A DNA stretch of 64,000 nucleotides, taken from contig CAWKDV010000004.1 in NCBI GenBank assembly GCA_963848495.1, positions 186,001 to 250,000 of the forward strand. Direction: 5' to 3'. The first letter of the stretch is position 1, and every line of letters begins with the position of its first letter. The notes below the pieces were generated by a model. The model made no database searches and had not been told where the DNA came from. It saw only the letters and a program-made list of their open reading frames with translations. The translations under genes and the position numbers were made by a program. This document shows positions 16,474-24,705 of this stretch, in pieces. This DNA comes from JAICJR01 sp963848495. Its GTDB lineage: Bacteria; Actinomycetota; Thermoleophilia; Solirubrobacterales; Thermoleophilaceae.

Positions 16474-16494
16474 TACCTAGGAAATAGCTAGGTA
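16474..16494. promoter_or_regulatory. Inverted repeat upstream of tupA (candidate operator)
   Basis: Perfect 7-bp arms TACCTAG and CTAGGTA with a 7-bp AT-rich spacer, in an otherwise GC-rich region, 21 bp before the tupA start. One arm contains the stop codon of the fumarylacetoacetase gene. Arm and spacer sizes resemble ModE-type sites in geometry, not in sequence. Candidate site for the MerR-TOBE regulator, or a weak hairpin at the end of the upstream gene. Confidence 0.4.
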
Positions 16495-17600
16495 TTCGCT
16501 GCGGGATGCACTACACCGCGCACCTCGGCGAGCCCCTCGCCGCGCAGGACGACCTCGTCGCCGTCCTCCAGGTATGTGCGCGTCACGCCGCCCGGCAGCT
16601 CGAACGGCTCGGCGCCGTTCCAGCTCAGCTCGAGCAGGCTGCCGCGCTGCTCGCGCTCCGGGCCCGAGATCGTGCCTGACCCCAGCAGGTCGCCGGTGCG
16701 CAGGCTCGCGCCGCCCGAGGTCAGGTGGGCGATCTGCTGCTCCAGGCTCCAGTACAGGTGGCGGGCGTTCGTGCGCACGATCGTCGACCCGTTCAGCTCC
16801 ACCTCGAGGTCGATGTCGAACGCGAGCGGCTCCGTGCGCAGGTAGCCGAGCGGCGGCGGCTCCTGGCGCTCGCCCGCCACGCGCGGCAGCGATTCGAGCG
16901 GCGTGACCCAGGCGCCGATCGAGGTCGCGAACGACTTCCCGAGGAACGGGCCGAGCGGCACGGTCTCCCAGAGCTGGATGTCGCGCGCGCTCCAGTCGTT
17001 CAGCAGCACGACGCCGAAGACGTGATCGAGCGCCTCCCCCACGCCCACCGGTTCGCCGCGACGGCTCGGCGTGCCGATCGCGAAGCCGAGCTCGAGCTCG
17101 ATGTCGAGCGCGCGCGTGGGGCCATACTGCAGGCCCTCGGCGCCCCAGAGCTGGCCGCGGGGACGCACGACCGGCGTGCCGCTCACCACCACCGTGCCCG
17201 CCCGGCCGTGGTAGCCCACCGGCAGGCTGCGCCAGTTCGGCGACAGCGGCTCCTCAGCGTCCGGCCGGAAGATGCGGCCGGCGTTCTCCGCATGGTCGCG
17301 CGAGGAGTAGAAGTCCACGTAGTCGGCCACCTCGACCGGCAGCAGCGGCTCGACTTCGGCGACCGGCACGAGCGGCAGCGAGCCCTGCTCCACACGCTCG
17401 AGGCACGCGCTCCACGCCTCGCGCCCGAGCGCCATGAACGGGTTCAGGCTGGGCGCGGAGAAGACGCGCTCCGCGTCACGTACGTCCGCGAGCAGCCCCG
17501 CCCGCGCCGCCGCGCTCAGGTCCACCACGCCCTCATCCACGAGGGCGCCGACCCGCGCCGGCTCCCCGTCGCGCCGAAAGACCCCGAAGCGCGCGCTCAC
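16488..17600 (-). CDS. fahA: Fumarylacetoacetase
   Basis: 370 aa. Last step of tyrosine/phenylalanine/homogentisate breakdown: splits fumarylacetoacetate into fumarate and acetoacetate. Diagnostic stretches: DYVDFYSSRDHAENAG, NWRSLPVGYHGRAG, LDIELELGFAIG, VLLNDWSARDIQ, FLGKSFATSIGAWV, and near the end GDLLGSGTISGP. Metal ligands fit D of DFYSS, E/E of ELELGF and D of NDWS. Slightly shorter than the common 400-420 aa. GTG start overlaps the RNase HI-like gene by GTGA. No other homogentisate pathway genes are in the window. Confidence 0.92.
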   Translation of the reverse strand: MSARFGVFRRDGEPARVGALVDEGVVDLSAAARAGLLADVRDAERVFSAPSLNPFMALGREAWSACLERVEQGSLPLVPVAEVEPLLPVEVADYVDFYSSRDHAENAGRIFRPDAEEPLSPNWRSLPVGYHGRAGTVVVSGTPVVRPRGQLWGAEGLQYGPTRALDIELELGFAIGTPSRRGEPVGVGEALDHVFGVVLLNDWSARDIQLWETVPLGPFLGKSFATSIGAWVTPLESLPRVAGERQEPPPLGYLRTEPLAFDIDLEVELNGSTIVRTNARHLYWSLEQQIAHLTSGGASLRTGDLLGSGTISGPEREQRGSLLELSWNGAEPFELPGGVTRTYLEDGDEVVLRGEGLAEVRGVVHPAANT

Positions 17601-18022
17601 GCCCGCCCGGCTGCCGCGTCGAGCGCCTCGTTCACGAGCTGGTCGGCGCGCTCGTTGGCCTCGCGGCGCACGTTGCGCACAGCCCAGCGGTCGAACTGGC
17701 GCAGGGCGGCCATCGTCTCGATGAACAGCGGCTTGAGCCCGGCGTGCTTGACCTTGTAGGCGCCGTTGATCTGGCGCGCCACGAGCTCCGAGTCGTTCAC
17801 CAGCTCGACCTCGCGCGCGCCCAGCTCGCGCGCCAGCCGCAGGCCGAGCAGCACGGCGCGGTACTCGGCCACGTTGTTGGTGGCCTCCCCTATGTACTCG
17901 CCCAGCTCGGCGAGCGGGGCGCCGTCCGGCGCCGAGACGACAGCCCCCACGGCCGCGGGCCCCGGGTTGCCGCGGGCGCCACCGTCGACGTGGACGACGA
18001 CCTTGTCCGCAGTGCCGGCTAT
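17597..18022 (-). CDS. RNase HI-like protein with unclear start codon
   Basis: About 141 aa if the start is the ATA at 18022. Degrades the RNA of RNA-DNA hybrids. Motifs: HVDGGARGNPGP (first Asp), GEATNNVAEYRAVLLGL (Glu), LVNDSELVARQI (Asp), REANERADQLVNEA (last Asp). The first catalytic motif lies upstream of the first in-frame GTG (17950), so the true start is further up, yet no ATG, GTG or TTG is in frame there. ATA at 18022, 4 bp after the stop of the preceding gene, or an in-frame CTG further upstream, are the options, unless a base is missing. It precedes the fumarylacetoacetase gene. Confidence 0.85.
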   Translation of the reverse strand: MAGTADKVVVHVDGGARGNPGPAAVGAVVSAPDGAPLAELGEYIGEATNNVAEYRAVLLGLRLARELGAREVELVNDSELVARQINGAYKVKHAGLKPLFIETMAALRQFDRWAVRNVRREANERADQLVNEALDAAAGRA

Positions 18023-18026
18023 CGGG

Positions 18027-18248
18027 CTACGCCGCAGGCTCGATCGGCGGGAACGTGCCCGTGACGCGCTTGAGACGGCGGTCGCGCGTCTCGCGGCGCT
18101 CGTCGGGGCCCTTGATCTCGCCGGCGCGGCGATCGGGGCCGTCGCGACGGTCGACGATGACCTTCACGTTGGGCTCGTCCTTGTAATAGTCGACGAGCTT
18201 GTCGTACAGCTCGTCTTCGAGTGCTTGGGGCACGACGCAGTAGATCAT
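18027..18248 (-). CDS. Small conserved hypothetical protein
   Basis: 73 aa. N-terminal half reads MIYCVVPQALEDELYDKLVD, then YYKDEPNVKVIVDRR, a short alpha/beta pattern; the C-terminal half is rich in Arg/Asp/Glu (RRDGPDRRAGEIKG). No signal peptide or membrane segment. It overlaps the upstream Cys-pair protein by 4 bp (ATGA), so the two are probably co-translated. Similar short proteins are, to my recollection, common in Thermoleophilia genomes; function unknown. Confidence 0.7.
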   Translation of the reverse strand: MIYCVVPQALEDELYDKLVDYYKDEPNVKVIVDRRDGPDRRAGEIKGPDERRETRDRRLKRVTGTFPPIEPAA

Positions 18249-18979
18249 CGCTCGCCCGAGACTACACCGGCTCCCAGCCGTCCGTCCTCGTTGGCCACGG
18301 CGTTCCACTCGCGCTGGGCCTCGTCCAGCTCGTCGATCTCCTGACCCTTGTCGAGCAGGGTCACGGGCTCGCCCTCGTCGCCGAGGTCGATCCGGTAGCG
18401 GTACCAGGACAGCTCCCAGGCCACCACGACCTCGACCTCGCTCGGCGCCTCCGCGCGCGGGATCGCGCTGACCCACGGCAGCCCAAGCGTGCGGGCGATG
18501 CCCGAGATCGTGCGCGTGTGCTCGGAGTTGTTGAAGACCTCGAGCGCCCGCTCCACCTTCACCTGTGCGTTGGTGGGCACCGCGCGCACGTGGCGAGGGT
18601 CCTTGCGGCGGCTGGGCCGCTTGCGCGGCGGCGGGACCTCGTGCTGGTCCGTGTCGTGGTCGTGCTCCTGACCGTCGAGGTGCTCGTGCGGCGGCTCCTC
18701 GGCGAGCTCCGGCATCGGCACCGTCTCCTCGCGGCCGCGCCGCAGCCGCCCGATCAGCGAGCGCCGGTGCTCGCGCCGCGGGCGCGTGGCCGGCATGTCG
18801 CCGTGCGCCGACTCGCGGATCCAGCCCTCGTTATCGGCCCGCGCAGTGCACAGCTCGCAGACGAGCTTGCGCTGCCCCGCCGGAGCGAGATAGGCCTCGG
18901 TCCGCTCGCCCTTGAGGATGGTGCGGCCGCAGACGGCGCAGGAAACCGCATCATGCGTGGGTTTGAGTTCCTTTCGCAT
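18245..18979 (-). CDS. Conserved hypothetical protein with N-terminal zinc-ribbon-like Cys pairs
   Basis: 244 aa from the ATG at 18979. Two Cys pairs near the N-terminus (CAVCGR and CELCTA, about 25 residues apart) look like a zinc ribbon. The middle is charged and His/Asp-rich (EHLDGQEHDHDTDQHE). The C-terminal third has a helix-turn-helix-like stretch (NNSEHTRTISGIARTLGLPW) followed by alpha/beta sequence (VVVAWELSWYRYRIDLGD). It could be a DNA- or RNA-binding protein. Function unknown. The 5' side faces the heptamer hairpin at 19022-19083. Confidence 0.65.
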   Translation of the reverse strand: MRKELKPTHDAVSCAVCGRTILKGERTEAYLAPAGQRKLVCELCTARADNEGWIRESAHGDMPATRPRREHRRSLIGRLRRGREETVPMPELAEEPPHEHLDGQEHDHDTDQHEVPPPRKRPSRRKDPRHVRAVPTNAQVKVERALEVFNNSEHTRTISGIARTLGLPWVSAIPRAEAPSEVEVVVAWELSWYRYRIDLGDEGEPVTLLDKGQEIDELDEAQREWNAVANEDGRLGAGVVSGER

Positions 18980-19021
18980 GGACTGAACGATGCTAGCGGC
19001 ACTCCGGCCTGCGGCCAAGAC

Positions 19022-19083
19022 CGCGGACTGCGGATTGCAGACTGCGGAGACCGAGATCCGCAGTCCGCAGTCCGCAGTCCGCG
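19022..19083. repeat. Heptamer repeats arranged as a 26-bp hairpin
   Basis: Left arm: ACTGCGG-type heptamers; right arm: three perfect CCGCAGT heptamers. The arms are 26 nt each and complementary at 24 positions, with a 10-nt loop. It starts 7 bp after the stop of the EF-G-like gene and could act as its terminator. The unit is the same as at 21840, 28911 and 52004. Confidence 0.85.
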
Positions 19084-19090
19084 AGCCCTT

Positions 19091-21166
19091 CTATGCCCTT
19101 ACAGCTTCAGTCTCCTTCGAGGCCTCTGAAATCACCTTTTGCGCCAGATGAGCGGGCACCTCCTCATAGCGCGCCAGCTCCATCGTGTAGTCGCCCTGGC
19201 CTCCCGTGATCGCGCGCAGGTCGGGCGCGTAGGTGAGCATCTCCTGCATCGGGACCTCGGCCTTGACCTCGGTCATCGCGCCCTTCGGCTCCATGCCCAG
19301 CGGCCGGCCGCGGCGCGAGTTGAGGTCGCCGATCACGTCGCCGACGCTGTCCTCCGGCACCGACAGCGTGACCGTCATGATCGGCTCGAGCAGCACGGGC
19401 GAGGCGCTCGACGCGGCGTCCTTGAACGCCATCGAACCGGCGATCTTGAACGCCATCTCCGAGGAGTCCACCGAGTGGTAGGAGCCGTCGTAGAGCTCCA
19501 CGCGCACACCCTTGAGCGGGAAGCCCGCGATCACGCCGTCGGCCATCGCCTCGACGATGCCCTTCTCCACCGCCGGGATGAAGCCGTGCGGGATCACGCC
19601 GCCCTTGATCATGTCCACGAACTCGAACCCCTCGCCGTCCGGCAGCGGCTCGATGCGGATGTGGCAGTCCCCGAACTGGCCGCGGCCGCCGGTCTGCTTC
19701 TTGTAGCGGCCGTGTGACTGCGCCTTGCCCTTGATCGTCTCCCGGTAGGGCACTCGCGGCGGCTTGAGGATGACCTCGGCGCCGTAGCGCTCCTTCATCC
19801 GCTCGACGATCACCTCGACGTGGATCTGCGACAGGCCGGCCACGATCTGCTCGCCGGTCTGCGAGTCGCGGTGGAAGTCGATCGTCGGGTCCTCCTCCTG
19901 CAGGCGGCGCAGCGCCTGGCCGACCTTCTCCTCGTCGCCCTTGGCCTTGGGCTCGATTGCGAACGCCATCACCGGCGAGGGGAAGTCCGGCAGCGACAGC
20001 GAGATCTCGATCGGGGAGGCGGCGAGCACGTCGCCCGCGTGGGTCTCCTTGAGCTTGGCCACCGCGCCGATGTCGCCCGGGCCGAACTCGGACGTGTGCC
20101 CCATGTCCTTGCCCTGCGGCACGAGCATCTGGCCGATGCGCTCCTTCTGGTCGGCGCGCAGGTTCACGAGCTGCGAGTCGGCCCTCATCACGCCCTGGTA
20201 GACGCGGAAGAGGTTGATGCGGCCGGCGTAGGGGTCGGCCAGCGTCTTGAACACGAACGCCACCGTGTCCGCGTCCTCGCGCGGCTCGAGCGTGGCGGCG
20301 CCGGCCTGGACCGCGCCCTTCTTCGCGGGCGAGGGCAGGTCCTCGACGATCGCGTCGAGCAGGCGGTTGACGGCCAGGTTGTGCGTGGCCACGCCGCAGG
20401 TGACCGGGAACAGGCGGCCGGCCGTGACGCCCGTCTTCAGCGCGGTGACGGTCTCGTCGTGTGAGATCTCCTCGCCCTCGAGGTAGCGCTCCATCAGGTC
20501 GTCGGAGTTCTCCGCCACCTCGTCGAGCAGCTTCTCGCGGTACTCCTCGGCCTGCGCCTGGAGCTCGTCCGGGATCGGGATCTCCTTGCAGTTGTCCTTG
20601 CCGTCCCCGCTGAACTCGTAGGCCTTCATGTCCACGAGGTCGATCACGCCGCGCACCTCGTGCTCGGAGCCGATCGGGATCTCGGTGGCCACCGCATGCG
20701 GCCCGAAGGCCGACTTGAGCGACTCGAGCGTGCGGAAGAAGTCGGCCCGCTCGCGGTCGAGCATGTTCACGAAGATCAGCCGCGCGAGGCCCAGCTCCTC
20801 GGCGCGCTCCCAGAGCCGCTGCGTGCCGACCTCGACGCCCATCACGGCGTTCGCGACGAACACGGCGCTCTCACAGACCCGCAGCGCCGCCAGCGCATCG
20901 GCGATGAAGCTGGGCTCCCCAGGCGTGTCGATCAGGTTGATCTTGCGGCCGTCCCACTCGAACGAGGCGAGGCTCGCGGCGATCGACATCTCGCGCGCCT
21001 TCTCGTCGGGGGCTGCGTCCGAGACGGTCGTTCCGTCTGCCACCGAGCCGAGCCGGTTGATCGCTCCCGCCTGGAAGAGGAGCGCCTCGTTCAACGAGGT
21101 CTTCCCGCTGCCTCGGTGGCCTACCAAGGCCACGTTGCGGATCCTCTGTGCGGCTTCATGGGGCAT
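19091..21166 (-). CDS. Elongation factor G-like GTPase (EF-G paralogue)
   Basis: 691 aa with the full EF-G domain order: G domain (about 1-275), beta-barrel domain II, then domains III, IV and V. P-loop GHRGSGKTS is intact. The G3 motif is DTPGEPSF instead of DTPGHVDF, so the catalytic His is Glu, and the G4 motif is NMLD instead of NKxD. These changes match the EF-G2/'EF-G-like' paralogues of actinobacteria, some of which lack normal GTPase activity, and not the main translocase. Domain IV (KKQTGGRGQFGDCHI) and the C-terminus (RSHG-type loop replaced) are well kept. The main fusA is not in the window. Confidence 0.88.
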   Translation of the reverse strand: MPHEAAQRIRNVALVGHRGSGKTSLNEALLFQAGAINRLGSVADGTTVSDAAPDEKAREMSIAASLASFEWDGRKINLIDTPGEPSFIADALAALRVCESAVFVANAVMGVEVGTQRLWERAEELGLARLIFVNMLDRERADFFRTLESLKSAFGPHAVATEIPIGSEHEVRGVIDLVDMKAYEFSGDGKDNCKEIPIPDELQAQAEEYREKLLDEVAENSDDLMERYLEGEEISHDETVTALKTGVTAGRLFPVTCGVATHNLAVNRLLDAIVEDLPSPAKKGAVQAGAATLEPREDADTVAFVFKTLADPYAGRINLFRVYQGVMRADSQLVNLRADQKERIGQMLVPQGKDMGHTSEFGPGDIGAVAKLKETHAGDVLAASPIEISLSLPDFPSPVMAFAIEPKAKGDEEKVGQALRRLQEEDPTIDFHRDSQTGEQIVAGLSQIHVEVIVERMKERYGAEVILKPPRVPYRETIKGKAQSHGRYKKQTGGRGQFGDCHIRIEPLPDGEGFEFVDMIKGGVIPHGFIPAVEKGIVEAMADGVIAGFPLKGVRVELYDGSYHSVDSSEMAFKIAGSMAFKDAASSASPVLLEPIMTVTLSVPEDSVGDVIGDLNSRRGRPLGMEPKGAMTEVKAEVPMQEMLTYAPDLRAITGGQGDYTMELARYEEVPAHLAQKVISEASKETEAVRA

Positions 21167-21208
21167 GCGGACTCCTCTCCTCGGTCTGGAGCTTCAACAT
21201 ACACCTCC

Positions 21209-21876
21209 ATGGCGCTTCCTTCGGCCCTGCGACGGCGCACGCCGAACGCCCTCCGAGATCACCCGCGCGTGCGCGCGCTCGCGCTCGGCGCCGGCCTGAT
21301 TCCGCCGCGCACGATGCACTCGCCCGAGGAGGCGGCGCTACTCGCCGAGCTGGCCCGCGGCAGGCAGGCCGTGGTGGAGATCGGCGTGTACGAGGGCTCT
21401 TCCGCGATCGTGCTCGCCCGGGCGCTCGGAGCGGACGCCGACCTGCACCTGGTCGACCCCTTCGTCGACGAGAGCGGCTGGGCTCTTCCCGCCGGCTGGG
21501 GCGCCAGCGCGTCGGCCACGCGGCGGGCCGTAGAGCGCGCCGTGGACGGCGAGGGGGCGCGCCTTCACTGGCACATCCAGCGCTCGCAGGAGCTCGGGCT
21601 CCGCTTGGGGCGAACCAGGTCGACGTCGTCTTCGTCGACGGCGACCACAGCCCGGAGGGCGTGCGCGAGGACTGGCGGGCCTGGCACCCGCACGTGCGCA
21701 GCGGCGGCGTGATGGCCTTCCACGACGCAAGCGAGCCGGACTCGGGCCCGGCTCAGGTAGTGGAGGAGCTATTTAGGAGCGAGCAGCCAGTACAAGGCTG
21801 GACGATCACCCACGAGGTGGGCAGCGTGGTCGCCGTTTCCCGCAATCCGCAATCCGCAGTCCGCAGTCCCGACTAG
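21209..21876 (+). CDS. Class I SAM-dependent methyltransferase, one frameshift
   Basis: Starts MALPSALRRRTPNALRDHP. SAM-binding motif I is VVEIGVYEGSSAIVLARAL, and the acidic residue of motif II is in LHLVDPFVD. The frame changes near 21612 at a GGGG run; adding one G gives LGANQVDVVFVDGDHSPEGV, the typical metal-dependent DGDH motif of the family (MTase_24-like). The C-terminus SGGVMAFHDA is normal. The last 12 codons are made of heptamer repeats. Stop TAG shares its CTAG with the stop of whiG. Substrate unknown; relatives modify sugars or antibiotics. Confidence 0.8.
21840..21867. repeat. Heptamer repeat inside the 3' end of the methyltransferase gene
   Basis: Four units: CCGCAAT twice, then CCGCAGT twice. 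Translated as the C-terminal tail NPQSAVRSP. Same unit as 19022-19083 and 52004-52031. Confidence 0.85.
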
Positions 21877-22706
21877 CCGGCGCCCTCGAGGATGTCGCTC
21901 TGCAGCCGAGACTTGAGGCGCAATACCGCCTTCGTGTGGAGCTGCGACACGCGCGACTCGGTGACGCCAAGCACCTCGCCGATCTCCCGCAGCGTCAGGT
22001 TCTCGTAGTAGTAGAGGGCGATCACGAGCTTCTCGCGCTCGGGTAGGCGCGCGATGGCGTCGGCCAGGCGGTCCTTGGTCTCGGTGGCGTCCATCGCATG
22101 GGCCGGATCGGTGGCCTGCGGGTCCTGGATCGTGTCGAGCAGCGAGACCTGGTCGCCCGAGGCGTCCGACAGCGTCCACAGCTCGTCGAGCGCGACGACG
22201 CTCGAGTTCGAGATGCGCGTGAGCGACGCCTGGAAGTCCTCCATCGTCATCTCGAGCGCGGTGGCCATCTCCGCGTCGGTGGGGGCCCGGTGCAGCTGGT
22301 GCTCGAGCTTCGCGTTCATGCGCTCGATCTCGCGCGCCTTGGCTCGGACGGAGCGCGGCACCCAGTCGAGCGAGCGCAGCTCGTCGATGATCGAGCCCTT
22401 GATGCGGGTGATGGCGAACGTCTCGAACTTGATCTCGCGGCTCGGATCGAAGCGCTCGATCGCCGAGATCAGGCCCAGCAGGCCGTACGAGATGAGATCC
22501 GATTCCTCGACGTGCGCCGGCAGACCGCTCGACATGCGGCCGGCGACGTACTTGACGAGTGGCGAATAGGCGAGGACGAGCCGCTCTCGGGCCCTCTGGT
22601 CGCGCTCCTCCTTGTAGCGACGCCAGAGTTCCTTGAGCTCTATCGCCTTGACGTTCGTCTCCAGTTTCTTCCCTGCCCCTTCAGGCTCGAGGGTGCGAAT
22701 TTGCAT
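21873..22706 (-). CDS. whiG: RNA polymerase sigma factor, FliA/WhiG family
   Basis: 277 aa. Region 2 (LVLAYSPLVKYVAGRMSSGL, DLISYGLLGLISAIERFD, RIKGSIIDELRSLDWVPRS), region 3 (MNAKLEHQLHRAPTDAEMA) and region 4 (LPEREKLVIALYYYENLTL, EIGEVLGVTESRVSQLH) are complete. The wording DELRSLDWVPRSVR is the hallmark of sigma-28 proteins (FliA, WhiG, SigD). Targets are either motility or differentiation genes. Its start lies within the last 26 bp of xerC, so the two are coupled; xerC-whiG adjacency is also seen in Streptomyces, which favours the WhiG label, without proving sporulation. Confidence 0.9.
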   Translation of the reverse strand: MQIRTLEPEGAGKKLETNVKAIELKELWRRYKEERDQRARERLVLAYSPLVKYVAGRMSSGLPAHVEESDLISYGLLGLISAIERFDPSREIKFETFAITRIKGSIIDELRSLDWVPRSVRAKAREIERMNAKLEHQLHRAPTDAEMATALEMTMEDFQASLTRISNSSVVALDELWTLSDASGDQVSLLDTIQDPQATDPAHAMDATETKDRLADAIARLPEREKLVIALYYYENLTLREIGEVLGVTESRVSQLHTKAVLRLKSRLQSDILEGAG

Positions 22707-23592
22707 ACACCCTTTTGAGTCGCCCCGACTCTACCCGAGTGTACGTCTGCGTCGTCGAAATGCTCGCATGCCCGAGCAGCTCCTGGATGGCGCGGAGGTC
22801 CGCCCCGCCCTCCAGCAGGTGCGTGGCGAACGAGTGGCGCAGCGTGTGGGGCGAGACGCCGGCGGCGATCGCCGCGCGGCGTGTCCATACCCGAAGGCGC
22901 CTGCGGACGTCCGAGGTCGAAAGGCGGCGCCCCGACTTCGACAGGAACAGCGCCGGGTCGATCCGCTCGGCGTCGGTCGCCAGGACGGTGCGGCCGCGTT
23001 CGAGGTAGGCCTCGAGCGCGCGCCAGGCGAGCTCGCCGGCCGGCACGATGCGGGTCCTGCCGCCCTTTCCCTCCACGCGCAGCTCCTCGCCGTCGGCGTC
23101 GAGGTCGGTCAGGTCGATGTTCACCAGCTCCTCGGCTCGCAGCCCGGCCGCGTAGGCCAGCTCGAACAGCGCGCGGTCGCGCAGCTCGAGCGGCGTGCCG
23201 GCCGGGATGCGCTCGAGCATCTCGGCCACCTCGCCGGGCTTCAGGACCCTCGGCAGATAGGCGTCGCGCTTCGGTGTGGCCACGAGGTCCGCCGGGTTCG
23301 CCTCGATCTCGCGGCGTTCGAGCAGCCCCTTGTAGAAAGTGCGGATTGCCGCAAGCTTGCGGGCGACCGTGGTCTTCGACCGTCCTCCTTCTGACAGCAC
23401 CGCGGCGTAGCGGCGCAGCTCGCGCGGCCCGAGGTCCGCCGGGCCGGCCCCCCGCGCGCTCGCCCAGCCACCGAGCTGTTCGAGGTCCACGCCGTAGGCG
23501 CGTCGTGTCTTCTCGGCCATCCCATGCGCTTTCAGCGTCCGATCGAACACCGACAGCGCCCGGGACCAGGCCGGGTCGAGCTGCATCTCCAT
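22681..23592 (-). CDS. xerC: Tyrosine recombinase XerC/XerD
   Basis: 303 aa. N-terminal SAM-like core-binding domain (SVFDRTLKAHGMAEKTRRAYG) and C-terminal catalytic domain with all active residues: Arg in GLRAEELVN, Lys in EGKGGRTR, H-x-x-R in HTLRHSF, His in LLGHASIS, and the Tyr nucleophile in TQTYTRV. Resolves chromosome dimers at dif with its partner. No dif-like site recognised in the window. IS copy 2 sits 58 bp upstream of the ATG and may have displaced the native promoter. Confidence 0.93.
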   Translation of the reverse strand: MEMQLDPAWSRALSVFDRTLKAHGMAEKTRRAYGVDLEQLGGWASARGAGPADLGPRELRRYAAVLSEGGRSKTTVARKLAAIRTFYKGLLERREIEANPADLVATPKRDAYLPRVLKPGEVAEMLERIPAGTPLELRDRALFELAYAAGLRAEELVNIDLTDLDADGEELRVEGKGGRTRIVPAGELAWRALEAYLERGRTVLATDAERIDPALFLSKSGRRLSTSDVRRRLRVWTRRAAIAAGVSPHTLRHSFATHLLEGGADLRAIQELLGHASISTTQTYTRVESGRLKRVYANSHPRA

Positions 23593-23649
23593 GCGGCTTC
23601 CTCGATTCGACGCGGATCGCCGGCGCCCTGCCCCATTTGGGCTACTAGG

Positions 23650-24705
23650 TGTAGTTCCTAGCCACGTTGTTCATCCGGGCCCCCTTGGAGGCTGGAGGTG
23701 TCTAACGCCACCAGTCCCAAGGAGGACACCGGATGAAGCTTCACGCTAACGCGGCGCTCAGCCTGAATCAGCGGCGGCGGATGGTCCGCCGGGTTGTCGA
23801 GCGGGGGTGGGCGCTGACGGAGGCCGCCGCGGCGGCCGAAGTCAGCGAGCGCACCTGCTCGAAGTGGGTCGAGCGCTACCTGGCCGATGGGGAGGCTGGG
23901 CTCTTGGATCGATCGTCAGCTCCGCTGTCGATCCCGCACCGCACACCCGAGGATCGGGTCGAGGCGATCGCGGCGCTGCGCAGGTTGCGGATGACCGGGG
24001 CGGAGATCGCGTTCTGCCTGGGGATGGCGCTCTCGACCGTCTCGGCTGTGCTGACACGGATCGGGCTCGGGAAGCTCTCCCGGCTCGAGCCGCCGGAGCC
24101 GCCAAACCGCTACGAGCGACGACGAGCCGGCGAGCTGCTGCACGTCGACGTCAAGAAGCTCGGCCGGATCAGGGGTGCCGGCCACCGCGTCACCGGCAAG
24201 CGCACCCAGCGGCGCACCACCTACACCCCCGACGGCAGACGGATCGGTGACGCCGGCTGGGAGTTCGTCCACGTCTGCGTCGACGACGCCACCAGGCTCG
24301 CCTACGTCGAAGTGCTCGCCGACGAGAAAGCGACCACCGCCGCCGGCTTCTTGCGCCGCGCAGTTGGTTTCTACCGCCGCCACGGCATCCACGTCGAGCG
24401 TGTCATGAGCGACAACGGCGCCTGCTACCGCTCCGCTATCCACGCGCTCGCCTGCCGCGCGCTCGGGCTGCGCCACCTGCGCACCCGCCCCTACCGGCCC
24501 AGGACCAACGGCAAAGCAGAGCGCTTCATCCGCACCCTGCTCGCCGGCTGGGTCTACGGCGCCATCTACGGCTCAAGCACCGAACGAACAGCCGCCCTCG
24601 ACGGCTGGCTCTGGACCTACAATCACCGCCGACCACACGGCGCCCTCAGCCACAAACCGCCCATCGCTCGCCTCAACGAGCTGAACAACCTACCTGGGCC
24701 CTACA
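23650..24705 (+). mobile_element. IS481-family insertion sequence, copy 2
   Basis: 1056 bp, same length, ends and encoded transposase as copy 1 (4284-5339), opposite orientation. Terminal inverted repeats 5'-TGTAG...GTTGTTCA, 18 of 24 matching. Perfect 6-bp target duplication ACTAGG (23644-23649 and 24706-24711), fitting NCTAGN. The right end falls on the stop codon of the L,D-transpeptidase gene, which stays intact because the duplication restores its TAG. Confidence 0.94.

Noticed and set aside
5340..23649. Composite transposon formed by the two IS copies
   Set aside because: The 18 kb between them hold core genes (whiG, xerC, RNase HI-like) with the same base composition as the rest, and each copy has its own target duplication.
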